A DNA stretch of 42,033 bases from Nitrososphaerota archaeon (lineage in GTDB: Archaea > Thermoproteota > Nitrososphaeria > Nitrososphaerales > Gagatemarchaeaceae): contig JACPTA010000032.1 of NCBI GenBank assembly GCA_016193005.1, positions 1-42,033 of the forward strand, in the 5' to 3' direction. Positions 1 through 7,453 of the stretch are shown one piece after another. The notes below the pieces were generated by a model. It did no database searches. It was not told the DNA's origin and worked only from the letters and a program-made list of their open reading frames with translations. Each line of letters opens with the position of its first letter. Position 1 is the stretch's first letter. Position numbers and translations under genes: made by a program.

Positions 1-3000
1 CTCCATGAGTTGCCGCGCCTTGTCCAGCATCAGTCTCGCATCTTCAAGCCTCTGTTTGTTTCCAATTTTCTCGAGTACGGCGACTTCGGCTAGGAGGTCC
101 TCAAACCTGGGCAGGAACTCGTGGAGTGGCGGGTCGAGCAGCCTGATGATCACAGGGAGCCCTTCCATCACCTTCAGTATGTTCTTGAAATCAGTCTTCT
201 GCAAAGGTTCGAGCTTCCTAAGTTGGGATTCACGCTCACCTTCGCTCGAGGCCATTATCATCGAGACGACGAGCGGGAGCCTATCCGAGGCGTTGAACAT
301 CCGTTCCGTTCGCGCGAGCCCTACGCCCTCCGCTCCCATCTTCCTCGATCTTGCGGCCGCCTCAGGCGTATCGGCGTTCGCCCATACGCCTAACTTCCTG
401 CACTGGTCTGCCCAGTCCAGGAGTTCAAAGACTTCGTCCTTTATCTCGGGCTCAAGGAGCGGTATCGCTCCCAGGTAAACGAAGCCTGAAGAACCGTCGA
501 TTGTGATCAGGTCGCCCTCCTTGACCTTCGCCCCCTCAGCAAGGAACGTCCTCGCCTTCTGGTCTATTGCGATGGAGGAGCAGCCCACGATACACGGCTT
601 GCCTATCCCTCTCGCGACGACGGCTGCATGGGAGTTTGAGATTAAGAGTGGTGTGTAGAGCGAGGTGAACGCGACGTAGTTCTTGTCAAGTTCGTGCTCC
701 GCATCAACCTCGAAATTGTAAATGTAGTCTTCACCTTCATTTCCCAACACCTTTACGCGATGCATTCTGAGGTCCGAATCGAGAATTCTCTCGAGCTGGT
801 ATCTGACGACCCCGCTCGACCTCGGCAATATCGACTGCTCTATCTTCCTAGCGTCGATCAAGCGCGCTAGTTTCACATAGCTCTTGACCTTCCCGCCGCG
901 GTTCACGGAGTCGATAACGTCGCACAGGAGCTGGCGCGCTGAGAAAAGGCGTGTGCCGTACATTCGTTGATGTGCGGAGCCTCGTGCTCGCTTCGTCCTC
1001 GAGAGAAACTCGGAAACACTTTCCACGATCTGAATATTGAAGATCGTGCGGTTGCGAACCACCTGTGGCACTATTCCGAGCTTGAGACATGCTACTATGA
1101 TAGGCTCGAGCAGATCCGCCGAAGTGTAAATGTGTATCCGGCCGGTTCGCTCTGCATAGTGACCGTCACCATCAATGGCTCCTGCCAAGAACTGAAGCGT
1201 GGATTCCTCGTCGAGGTCCAAGATCCAACGCACCAAGTCTTTCTTAATATCAAGTAACGAAAGGGCAGGAGCTCTTCTCGTGCAAATTAGGTCGAGTGCT
1301 TGTCCAACTATCTTACGACCTTGGAAATAGCCGCTACTGTACTTCATTCTCTCTTGGGTGAACTCTGTTGAGAAGATCTCCGCAAAATTCCGCCTAACTG
1401 TGTCGATGAAGACCCTGTTTCTGGGGTGCTGGGTAAAGGTAACACTGCCCCTTGTTCTTGTGAGTCTGACATGGCCATCTGTCACTATTGCACCGACGAG
1501 ATAAGCTAGGCACGTGTCGCCTACCGGATTTTCAGTGAAAGGAATCTTTTGAACTACGCAGACCCCATCGCCATCCTTTAGTACCTCACTCAGAGGCTTC
1601 TTGATCAGTTCCCTATCGCGGAACGTGTACATCTTGTGATCCTTCGTTATCCTAATCGTATATGCCCTTGAGTTGCCAGTTTGGGAACATGCGACCGAAG
1701 CAAGGAGTCCTCTACTCCTTGACGCATCGATGACTCTTCTCCACAAGGTTCGACCGCTCTTGTGATCGTATGACAGGATGGTAAGCTGTTCTCCTCTTGA
1801 GAACAAGTCGTGAGCGTGATTGGCTTCCAAGAAGCCTTTGTTAGTCAAGATTTTCGTTTCGGCGCCTACGCAGGTCTTCCCTCCCCTGCTTGTCAGTATG
1901 CCACGGGCAGCGAAAAACCCGTGAACGTCCTCCGGTTTCGTCTCCTCTCTCACGAGAATTACCTTCTCCCCTCCTTTCGACCACTCGACGGCCGTATCGG
2001 CGTCGAAGACGGCCTTGCCCGCCGCAGCCCCCGGCGACGCTGGGACCCCTTGAACCATCGGCCTCTTCGCGTTTGAAGGATCTACTCGGGGATGAAGAAG
2101 CTGTTCGAGCTGCTCTGGTGCGACGCGGAGGACGGCCTCCTCCTTTGAAATGACACCCTCCCGGACCAGATCGACCGCAGCCTTGACAGTGGCAGCAGGG
2201 CCCATCTTCGCCGCTCTCGTCTGTAACACGTACAGTTTTCCGCGTTCAACCGTGAACTCGATATCTTGAGGTTCCCGGTAGTGCTTCTCGAGGAGTTTGG
2301 CCGCGTTCTCGACCTCTCGATATACGCCCGGCATCTCTCTTTGCAGCTCTGCTAGCGGCTTTGGCGTGCGAGTCCCAGCGACCACATCCTCTCCCTGGGA
2401 ATTGGCGAGATAGTCGCCGTAGAGACCTTGCGTCCCCGTCTCTGGACTCCTTGTGAACAGCACCCCCGTAGCGCTTTCGCCCCCCATGTTCCCGAACACC
2501 ATCGTGCCTACGGTCACGGCAGTTCCCGGCGCCATCTCAGGAGTGATCCTGTACTGTTTTCTGTACTCCAAAGCCCTCTTCCCGTTCCAGCTCTGGAAGA
2601 CAGCCTTGATGGCCGCCTCGAGCTGCTTGATTGGGTCTTGAGGCAGAGACTTGCCAGAGTGCTCGATAATCGACTTGAACGAGGAGATTAGTCTTTTGAG
2701 CGATGCGAGGTCCAGGTCACCATCGGCGAGGACTCCGGCCCTCTTCTTCTCGCCTTCGAGCCTGGCGGAAAATTCGGGCTCGCCCATGCCGAGCACAATC
2801 TTCCCGAACATCTGAATAAATCGCCTGTAGGTGTCATACGCGAACCAATCATTGCCAGTCAGTGCTGAAAGGCCCTCCACGACGGAATCATTGAGACCGA
2901 GATTCAGAATCGTGTCCATCATCCCTGGCATCGAGATGGGGGCCCCCGATCGGACGGAGACGAGCAGCGGGTTTTTGGGAGTCCCGAATTTCTTGCCCGT

Positions 3001-3240
3001 TCTTGTCTCAAGGTTAGTCACGGCTGACTTTACGCTTTCCATTAGACCCGCCGGGAGCTCTTCTCCGTTCCTGTAGAATTCCTCGCAGACATCGGTGGTG
3101 ATCACAAAGCCGGGGGGGACAGGAAGGCCGAGGGATGTCATCTCGGCGAGCCCGCTTCCCTTGCCTCCCAGAAGCTTCTTGTCAGAAATACCCTCGTCGA
3201 AAAAGTAGATTTTCTTCTTGCTAGTGTTGCTCTCTTGCAT
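1..3240 (-). CDS. ppdK: pyruvate phosphate dikinase with intein (3' end outside window)
   Basis: Reversible conversion of pyruvate, ATP and phosphate to PEP, AMP and PPi in the cytoplasm, an entry to gluconeogenesis. The frame is open from the ATG at 3240 to the window edge (1080 codons). The N-terminal ATP-grasp part has LLGGKGSGLAEM (near residue 23) and SVRSGAPISMPGMMDT (near residue 95), typical of PPDK rather than PEP synthase. The swivelling phosphohistidine domain is split: TSRGGKT ends at residue 456 and SHAAVVARG resumes at residue 870, with an intein between. After splicing the catalytic His would be about residue 458, close to the usual position. The PEP-binding barrel begins with GAEGVGLARTERMF and continues outside the window. 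Without splicing the active site would be disrupted. The start is supported by a TATA-like box 35 nt upstream. Confidence 0.95.
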   Translation of the reverse strand, partial: MQESNTSKKKIYFFDEGISDKKLLGGKGSGLAEMTSLGLPVPPGFVITTDVCEEFYRNGEELPAGLMESVKSAVTNLETRTGKKFGTPKNPLLVSVRSGAPISMPGMMDTILNLGLNDSVVEGLSALTGNDWFAYDTYRRFIQMFGKIVLGMGEPEFSARLEGEKKRAGVLADGDLDLASLKRLISSFKSIIEHSGKSLPQDPIKQLEAAIKAVFQSWNGKRALEYRKQYRITPEMAPGTAVTVGTMVFGNMGGESATGVLFTRSPETGTQGLYGDYLANSQGEDVVAGTRTPKPLAELQREMPGVYREVENAAKLLEKHYREPQDIEFTVERGKLYVLQTRAAKMGPAATVKAAVDLVREGVISKEEAVLRVAPEQLEQLLHPRVDPSNAKRPMVQGVPASPGAAAGKAVFDADTAVEWSKGGEKVILVREETKPEDVHGFFAARGILTSRGGKTCVGAETKILTNKGFLEANHAHDLFSRGEQLTILSYDHKSGRTLWRRVIDASRSRGLLASVACSQTGNSRAYTIRITKDHKMYTFRDRELIKKPLSEVLKDGDGVCVVQKIPFTENPVGDTCLAYLVGAIVTDGHVRLTRTRGSVTFTQHPRNRVFIDTVRRNFAEIFSTEFTQERMKYSSGYFQGRKIVGQALDLICTRRAPALSLLDIKKDLVRWILDLDEESTLQFLAGAIDGDGHYAERTGRIHIYTSADLLEPIIVACLKLGIVPQVVRNRTIFNIQIVESVSEFLSRTKRARGSAHQRMYGTRLFSARQLLCDVIDSVNRGGKVKSYVKLARLIDARKIEQSILPRSSGVVRYQLERILDSDLRMHRVKVLGNEGEDYIYNFEVDAEHELDKNYVAFTSLYTPLLISNSHAAVVARGIGKPCIVGCSSIAIDQKARTFLAEGAKVKEGDLITIDGSSGFVYLGAIPLLEPEIKDEVFELLDWADQCRKLGVWANADTPEAAARSRKMGAEGVGLARTERMFNASDRLPLVVSMIMASSEGERESQLRKLEPLQKTDFKNILKVMEGLPVIIRLLDPPLHEFLPRFEDLLAEVAVLEKIGNKQRLEDARLMLDKARQLME
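634..1872 (-). mobile_element. LAGLIDADG intein inside pyruvate phosphate dikinase
   Basis: In-frame 413-codon insertion (codons 457-869). It starts with Cys1 (CVGAETKILTNKGF, splicing block A). A block-B-like ITKDH follows near intein residue 60. Two LAGLIDADG helices are visible: LAYLVGAIVTDGH and LQFLAGAIDGDGH, each ending in a metal-binding Asp, so the homing endonuclease looks intact. The C-terminal block contains YIYNFEVDAEHEL and ends in ISN, followed by Ser as the +1 extein residue. The penultimate residue is Ser instead of the usual His. Boundaries are set by comparison with the uninterrupted PPDK motif TSxGGxTSHAAVVARG. From memory, an intein of about the same size sits in Methanocaldococcus PEP synthase, probably at the same site. 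Confidence 0.93.
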
Positions 3241-3270
3241 CGGGGTCAGAACTTTCCCCCGAGATTTGCG

Positions 3271-3279
3271 ATTATAAAC
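3271..3279 (-). promoter_or_regulatory. TATA-like box for ppdK
   Basis: GTTTATAAT on the minus strand, centred about 35 nt before the ATG at 3240. With the usual archaeal spacing of about 26 nt, transcription would start near 3249 and leave a leader of about 9 nt. Inferred from sequence and spacing only. Confidence 0.5.
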
Positions 3280-3318
3280 GTAAAGCCGGCGGTTGGTGGG
3301 GAATCTTGGGACGACGGC

Positions 3319-3720
3319 TCAGGTTCGCCCTCTGGTGAGCTTGAGAGCGACGAGAGCTCTCCTTATCTCCGGAACGCAATTGTAGTCCTTTAGCTCGTGG
3401 AGACTGACCCACTTGTAGTCGGTGTGCTCTGAGAGTGCTACCCTGCTGGAACCGGCTTGGAGAAGGAAGGGGATCCCGACGGCCCTTCCGTATTTGTCCA
3501 AGTATTCGAAGACGGGGCCGTGGCCCTTGATCCTCACGTCCAGTCCGGTCTCCTCCTTTGCCTCGCGCAAGATACACTCTTCAGCCGACTCCTCCGCCAG
3601 GAAGTGACCACCCACGCAATCCCACCTGTCAGGATTTCTTTCATCATCCGGCTTCCTCTTGAGGATGAGCATCTTCCCGCGGTGCATCAATATGCCCGAG
3701 GTAAAGATTCTGGTCCTCAT
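3319..3720 (-). CDS. Nudix hydrolase
   Basis: A 133-residue Nudix-fold protein that should hydrolyse a nucleoside diphosphate linked to another group; the substrate cannot be read from sequence. The Nudix box is complete: GGHFLAEES followed by REAKEETGL (about residues 38-61) fits GX5EX7REUXEEXGU. WDCVGGHF resembles the IPP isomerase/MutT-like subgroup. The ATG lies one base after the pyrC stop, so it is probably the last gene of the pyr operon, and a housecleaning or nucleotide role is a reasonable inference. The length is normal for a single-domain Nudix enzyme. Confidence 0.9.
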   Translation of the reverse strand: MRTRIFTSGILMHRGKMLILKRKPDDERNPDRWDCVGGHFLAEESAEECILREAKEETGLDVRIKGHGPVFEYLDKYGRAVGIPFLLQAGSSRVALSEHTDYKWVSLHELKDYNCVPEIRRALVALKLTRGRT

Positions 3721-3721
3721 C

Positions 3722-4951
3722 TCAATCTCCTTTCTTCGCCGCGGGTGGTACGGCTGTCACACCTTGCTTGCGGAACCTATTCGTCTCGTAGGCGACTCTC
3801 CCTGCTTTGAATACGATATCAACGGCGTAGTCGAGGGTGTCACCTTCGAATGGTGTAACCCTGCCTTTGGAGACGAATTTTGAAGGATCGATGGGCCAGC
3901 TCCGCCTCGAAAAGATGACGAGGTCGGCCTCGTACCCTCTTTCGACAAGGCCCTTTCGGATGCCCAGATGCTTCGCCGGGTTCTCGCAGTACAGCTTGCA
4001 TGCTCGTCCCGGTCCCTCCCTAGCGAGCAGGAGCGGGAATGCGAACTCAAGCCCACTGAATCCTGGCGCAGGGTTCTCGCTGGATTTTTCCTTCCGAGAA
4101 TGGGGCGCATGATCGGTGGCGTAGAAGTCGAATACGGAACGCCTTAGGAGAGATCTCACCTTTCTCACGTTCCCGCCGCTCCTGAGGGGTGGCCGCACTG
4201 AAGAAGCGAGACCAATTCGCGATTCAGAGAGCAATCTCGTCATGAAAAGATGGTGAGGGGTCACCTCCATCCTCATGTTGAATCCCTCCCCTCTCTTGCG
4301 ATTGATGAGCGCAGCTGCAGCAACCGTGGAGATGTGCGCGAATCTGACATTCATGCCTCTCCCTACAAGGGAGAGCAGGCCCTTCACGCAATCTACTTCG
4401 GCGAGCGGCTCGCCACTAGTCCCAATCATCGCGCCCACTTCGGCGTGAATCGCTATCTTCATGCCTAACCTTTCTGCTGTTAGTGCAACTTCGCGAAACC
4501 TTGGCATCTCTTGAGGGTAGATTTTCACTGCGAACGAGCCGGCGGCCCGCATCCGTTCGAGCTCGCTTACCCTTTCGGGCACGCCGGCGTGGACCGCAAA
4601 ATCGACGTAACTTCTCTCCCTGAGCAACTTTATCCTTCGTCGGACATTCTCCGCCGTGTCCAGTCTGGGGTCGGTATTCGGCATCTCTGCGATAGTGGTG
4701 ATCCCCCCCGAGAGCGCAGCTTTCGTACCACTCTCCACCGTCTCCTTGTAGGCCTGGTTCCAGTCGCGCAAGTGAACATGCAGGTCGGTAGCCGCCGGGA
4801 GGAGGAACTGGTTCGGGCGCAGTAGAACTCTTCTCTCCGCCCTTTCCGAGTCGTCAGCGGTGACCCTGGCTATCTTCCCATCTTTGATGTACACGCTTCC
4901 CTGACGGAGATTCCCCGAGAATACCCTTCCACGGACAACTAGGTCAAACAA
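3722..4951 (-). CDS. pyrC: dihydroorotase
   Basis: Cyclises N-carbamoyl-aspartate to dihydroorotate, third step of UMP synthesis. It is an amidohydrolase TIM barrel of 409 residues. Visible zinc ligands are DLHVHLRD (His58, His60), the carboxylated Lys in AVKIYPQE (Lys143), AIHAE (His169), RFAHIST (His206) and YATDHAPHS (Asp280). EMPNT near residue 90 is also typical of dihydroorotases of this class. The start is TTG at 4951, placing the metal motif where the family expects it; no clear ribosome binding site precedes it. It is the third gene of pyrB-pyrI-pyrC and lies about 40 nt after pyrI. The other possibility is an allantoinase/hydantoinase, which the operon makes unlikely. Confidence 0.95.
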   Translation of the reverse strand: MFDLVVRGRVFSGNLRQGSVYIKDGKIARVTADDSERAERRVLLRPNQFLLPAATDLHVHLRDWNQAYKETVESGTKAALSGGITTIAEMPNTDPRLDTAENVRRRIKLLRERSYVDFAVHAGVPERVSELERMRAAGSFAVKIYPQEMPRFREVALTAERLGMKIAIHAEVGAMIGTSGEPLAEVDCVKGLLSLVGRGMNVRFAHISTVAAAALINRKRGEGFNMRMEVTPHHLFMTRLLSESRIGLASSVRPPLRSGGNVRKVRSLLRRSVFDFYATDHAPHSRKEKSSENPAPGFSGLEFAFPLLLAREGPGRACKLYCENPAKHLGIRKGLVERGYEADLVIFSRRSWPIDPSKFVSKGRVTPFEGDTLDYAVDIVFKAGRVAYETNRFRKQGVTAVPPAAKKGD

Positions 4952-4992
4952 GGGCGAGGCCGGTTTGTGCGGGGTTCGTGGGCCGATGTTCC

Positions 4993-5448
4993 CTAGCCAA
5001 GTTGTGAGAGAATGTCCTGCTCAGCGAGCTTTCTGCCACAATACTTGCACTGATACGAGAGAGGCGAAATCTCAGCTAGCGAGAAGATCGGCGAGACAGA
5101 GTCCTTTTCCTTGACCGAGACACATGTGGGATTGTTACAATTCAAGACCCCCGAAAGTAACTTGGGTGGAACTGCGTTTTTCTTATCGACCACGCGATAG
5201 GATCTGATTATATTGACGCTGGCCTGCGGTGCGATGAGGGCAAGCTTCTGAACCTGCTCCTCGCTGATCTCGACCCCCTCGACCTTGACGATATCCTTTC
5301 TCTTCATCTTGGAGCTGCTCACGTTCATTACTAGCGCGACTGTGTCTCCCCTCGCCTGTGGATTTCCGAGAAGCCGGAGGACGGAGAGGGCCTTGCCTGC
5401 TGCTATGTGGTCAATGACCGTGCCATCGCTTATCTTTTGGACCAGCAT
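4993..5448 (-). CDS. pyrI: aspartate carbamoyltransferase regulatory chain
   Basis: Regulatory subunit that binds nucleotide effectors and assembles catalytic PyrB trimers. The N-terminal allosteric domain has DGTVIDHIAAGKAL. The C-terminal zinc domain has CNNPTC and CKYC, giving the four Cys ligands. I chose the ATG at 5448, which gives 151 residues, matching the family length of about 150, and begins 15 nt after the pyrB stop. The open frame extends to an ATG at 5523, but that adds 25 charged residues overlapping pyrB and absent from typical PyrI proteins. The pairing of pyrB with pyrI suggests feedback control by CTP or another nucleotide. Confidence 0.94.
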   Translation of the reverse strand: MLVQKISDGTVIDHIAAGKALSVLRLLGNPQARGDTVALVMNVSSSKMKRKDIVKVEGVEISEEQVQKLALIAPQASVNIIRSYRVVDKKNAVPPKLLSGVLNCNNPTCVSVKEKDSVSPIFSLAEISPLSYQCKYCGRKLAEQDILSQLG

Positions 5449-5462
5449 GGTCTGCTTCTCGC

Positions 5463-6398
5463 TCAGCCTTTTGCGCCTCCGATCACTAGCTCCAGAATTG
5501 CCATTCTCATTGGGACCCCCCATTCAGCTTGCTTCATGTACGCCGCATTCGGTAGCGTGTCTACTTCGGAAGGGAGCTCGTTAGTGCGCGGCAGTGGATG
5601 CAACACGATGCTTCCCCTCTTGGCCTTCACAATCAGGTTCCTGGTAATCTCGTAGCTCCCCCTTACCTTTTCATATTCCATGACATCAGGGAATCTCTCC
5701 TTCTGGATGCGGGTCAGGTAGATCACATCGATCTCTGGTATGATCTCTTCGAGGTCCTCAAGCTTCTCCGTTCTGAGGCCGAGCTCATCGATCTTGGTCT
5801 TGATTTCAATCCTTGGCTGCAAGCTCTCTGGCGAGACAAGGTACACCTTCTTCGGCTTGAATTTGGATAGCCCATAGAGCAGGGACGCTGCGGTTCTAGC
5901 ATACCTGGTGTCACCTACTATCGCATAGTTCAGGCCGTCAATATGCCCCTTCAGTTTTGTTATCGTGAAGAGGTCCAGCATGGCTTGGGTCGGATGGTGT
6001 TGTGAACCATCACCACCGTTGATGACAGGGCTCTCACTGATCTCAGAGGCGAGGAGGGCAGCCCCCTCCGACGGATGCCTTATGACTATCAGGTCAGAGT
6101 AGCTCTCCAGCATTCGGACAGTATCCGGGAGACTCTCCCCCTTCATCACAGATGAGGCTTCGGGAGAGAGGTCTATCACCTTACCACCTAGCTTCAGCGC
6201 CGCAGTTGTGAAACTCAGCCGCGTGCGCGTGCTCGCTTCGAAGAAGGCCGTTGCGACAATCTTCTCGTTGAGCGACCTTCGAATTGAATTCGGCCTGTCC
6301 GAAATCTTTCCCGCGAGTTCGAACAGTGACTCTAAATCCGACCGCGAGAAGTCGAGGATGTTGATTACGTCCCTCCGGCTCCATCCGGACCTTCTCAT
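5463..6398 (-). CDS. pyrB: aspartate carbamoyltransferase catalytic chain
   Basis: Condenses carbamoyl phosphate and aspartate, the committed step of pyrimidine synthesis. The carbamoyl phosphate loop FEASTRTRLSF, the motif HHPTQAMLDLF and HPLPRTNE near the C-terminus are all present. The frame opens at an ATG at 6431, but the ATG at 6398 gives 311 residues, the usual length, and is preceded by GAGGGCGA. A TATA-like box at 6438-6446 predicts a transcript start near 6416, downstream of the first ATG, which also favours 6398. First gene of pyrB-pyrI-pyrC-Nudix. Confidence 0.95.
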   Translation of the reverse strand: MRRSGWSRRDVINILDFSRSDLESLFELAGKISDRPNSIRRSLNEKIVATAFFEASTRTRLSFTTAALKLGGKVIDLSPEASSVMKGESLPDTVRMLESYSDLIVIRHPSEGAALLASEISESPVINGGDGSQHHPTQAMLDLFTITKLKGHIDGLNYAIVGDTRYARTAASLLYGLSKFKPKKVYLVSPESLQPRIEIKTKIDELGLRTEKLEDLEEIIPEIDVIYLTRIQKERFPDVMEYEKVRGSYEITRNLIVKAKRGSIVLHPLPRTNELPSEVDTLPNAAYMKQAEWGVPMRMAILELVIGGAKG

Positions 6399-6437
6399 CT
6401 GCTCGCCCTCACGCGCAAGGATACACTCCATTCGTTC

Positions 6438-6446
6438 GTTAATAAG
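6438..6446 (-). promoter_or_regulatory. TATA-like box for the pyr operon
   Basis: CTTATTAAC on the minus strand, centred near 6442. The predicted transcript start is near 6416, giving an 18-nt leader with a GAGGG ribosome binding site before the ATG at 6398. Confidence 0.5.
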
Positions 6447-6476
6447 AGTGCGGATACTCTAGGCAGGCAAAATGTT

Positions 6477-6485
6477 CATAATAAG
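6477..6485 (+). promoter_or_regulatory. TATA-like box for the archaeosortase-like gene
   Basis: CATAATAAG centred near 6481, with a predicted transcript start around 6507, just before the GTG start at 6512. It is separate from the divergent pyr promoter box about 40 nt away. Confidence 0.4.
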
Positions 6486-6511
6486 TTCGGCGAGGGAGCT
6501 TCAAGAGTGAA

Positions 6512-7453
6512 GTGGCTAAATTCCTAACTCGGCCGCGTGTTCTTACCTTCTTCATCCTCCTCGTAATCGCCGCGTTCGTCGCTGAGCCTCCCAGTTTCGC
6601 GAGGGCGTGGAATGAGGGGAGGTCTGCCATGCTGGCGATCGTTCCTCTCGTGGGGTTGGAAATGTGGAAGAACGCAATCAAGCCGGTAGAGAGGAAAAAG
6701 GCCCTGCTCTGCTACTCTGTAGTAGTCGTCGCCCTGGCGTATTACGTCTCGACCAGTCTCCAGGCAATCAGGGAGTCTCTCATCGCTTGGGGAGTTAAGC
6801 TCGGGGTCGACCCTCTCATCGCACAATACAGCTGGGTTTGGGGGTTGGACTACGCGGTTACTTCCGCGTTTCTGTTGGCGCTCGTCATGCTTCTCTCGAA
6901 GCCGAGGGTAATCACTCCCCTCATCTACACCGTGGGAATGGCGTGCTTTCTCTACATCGATGTTGTCCTTCCCTACAACTCTCTCGGGCCATTTCAGGAT
7001 GTTGTGCCTCCACTTTTGGGATTCGTTGTTCTGGTCCTGAACGCAACCGGGCTGGGGTACTCATCTGCGGCTGGAAACATCCTTCATCTTACGACGCCCG
7101 CGGGTAGCATGAACCTTCAGGTCTTCTGGCCGTCCGCGGGTCTCCAAGGGATTGTAATAGGTCTCCTGGCCATTGCGACAATATCGGTAAAGATGGGTTC
7201 GGGATGGATGCGAGGCTCGATATACCTGCTCATCGGGGCGGTGGGCTCATTTCTCGTGAACGTCCTAAGAATCGTTTTGCTCGCTGTGTACGCAATGGGG
7301 GCAATCAACGACCCCAAGGGTTTCGAGCGGTTTCACTCGGTTGCAGGAGAACTCGTCTTCATTCCTTGGATCTTGATCCTCATCGTGCTGCTGGTCAGGC
7401 ATGAATTGAAGATAAAAACTACGAGTGTGACATTGCCGGCCGAACGAGTCTAG
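6512..7453 (+). CDS. exosortase/archaeosortase-family membrane protein lacking the usual Cys
   Basis: Predicted polytopic membrane protein of 313 residues with about eight hydrophobic segments. In the C-terminal half the order of motifs fits exosortases/archaeosortases, intramembrane transpeptidases that cut C-terminal sorting signals. FWPSAGLQG stands where CSGL-type motifs carry the catalytic Cys, FLVNVLRI matches the N-x-x-R motif, and FERFHSVAGE matches the His motif. The Cys position is Ser here, so it may use a different chemistry or be inactive. Start is GTG at 6512, with a GAGGGAG 13 nt before it and a TATA-like box upstream. It converges with a glycosyltransferase gene, the two stops abutting. 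Family assignment is from motif order and hydrophobicity. Confidence 0.72.
   Translation: MAKFLTRPRVLTFFILLVIAAFVAEPPSFARAWNEGRSAMLAIVPLVGLEMWKNAIKPVERKKALLCYSVVVVALAYYVSTSLQAIRESLIAWGVKLGVDPLIAQYSWVWGLDYAVTSAFLLALVMLLSKPRVITPLIYTVGMACFLYIDVVLPYNSLGPFQDVVPPLLGFVVLVLNATGLGYSSAAGNILHLTTPAGSMNLQVFWPSAGLQGIVIGLLAIATISVKMGSGWMRGSIYLLIGAVGSFLVNVLRIVLLAVYAMGAINDPKGFERFHSVAGELVFIPWILILIVLLVRHELKIKTTSVTLPAERV

Noticed and set aside
967-1257. 96-codon plus-strand open frame within the intein
   Set aside because: Antisense to the LAGLIDADG region; no promoter or family feature.
5449-5523. 25-codon N-terminal extension of pyrI
   Set aside because: It overlaps pyrB, is rich in Arg/Gly/Asn, and exceeds the usual PyrI length; the ATG at 5448 gives the family N-terminus.
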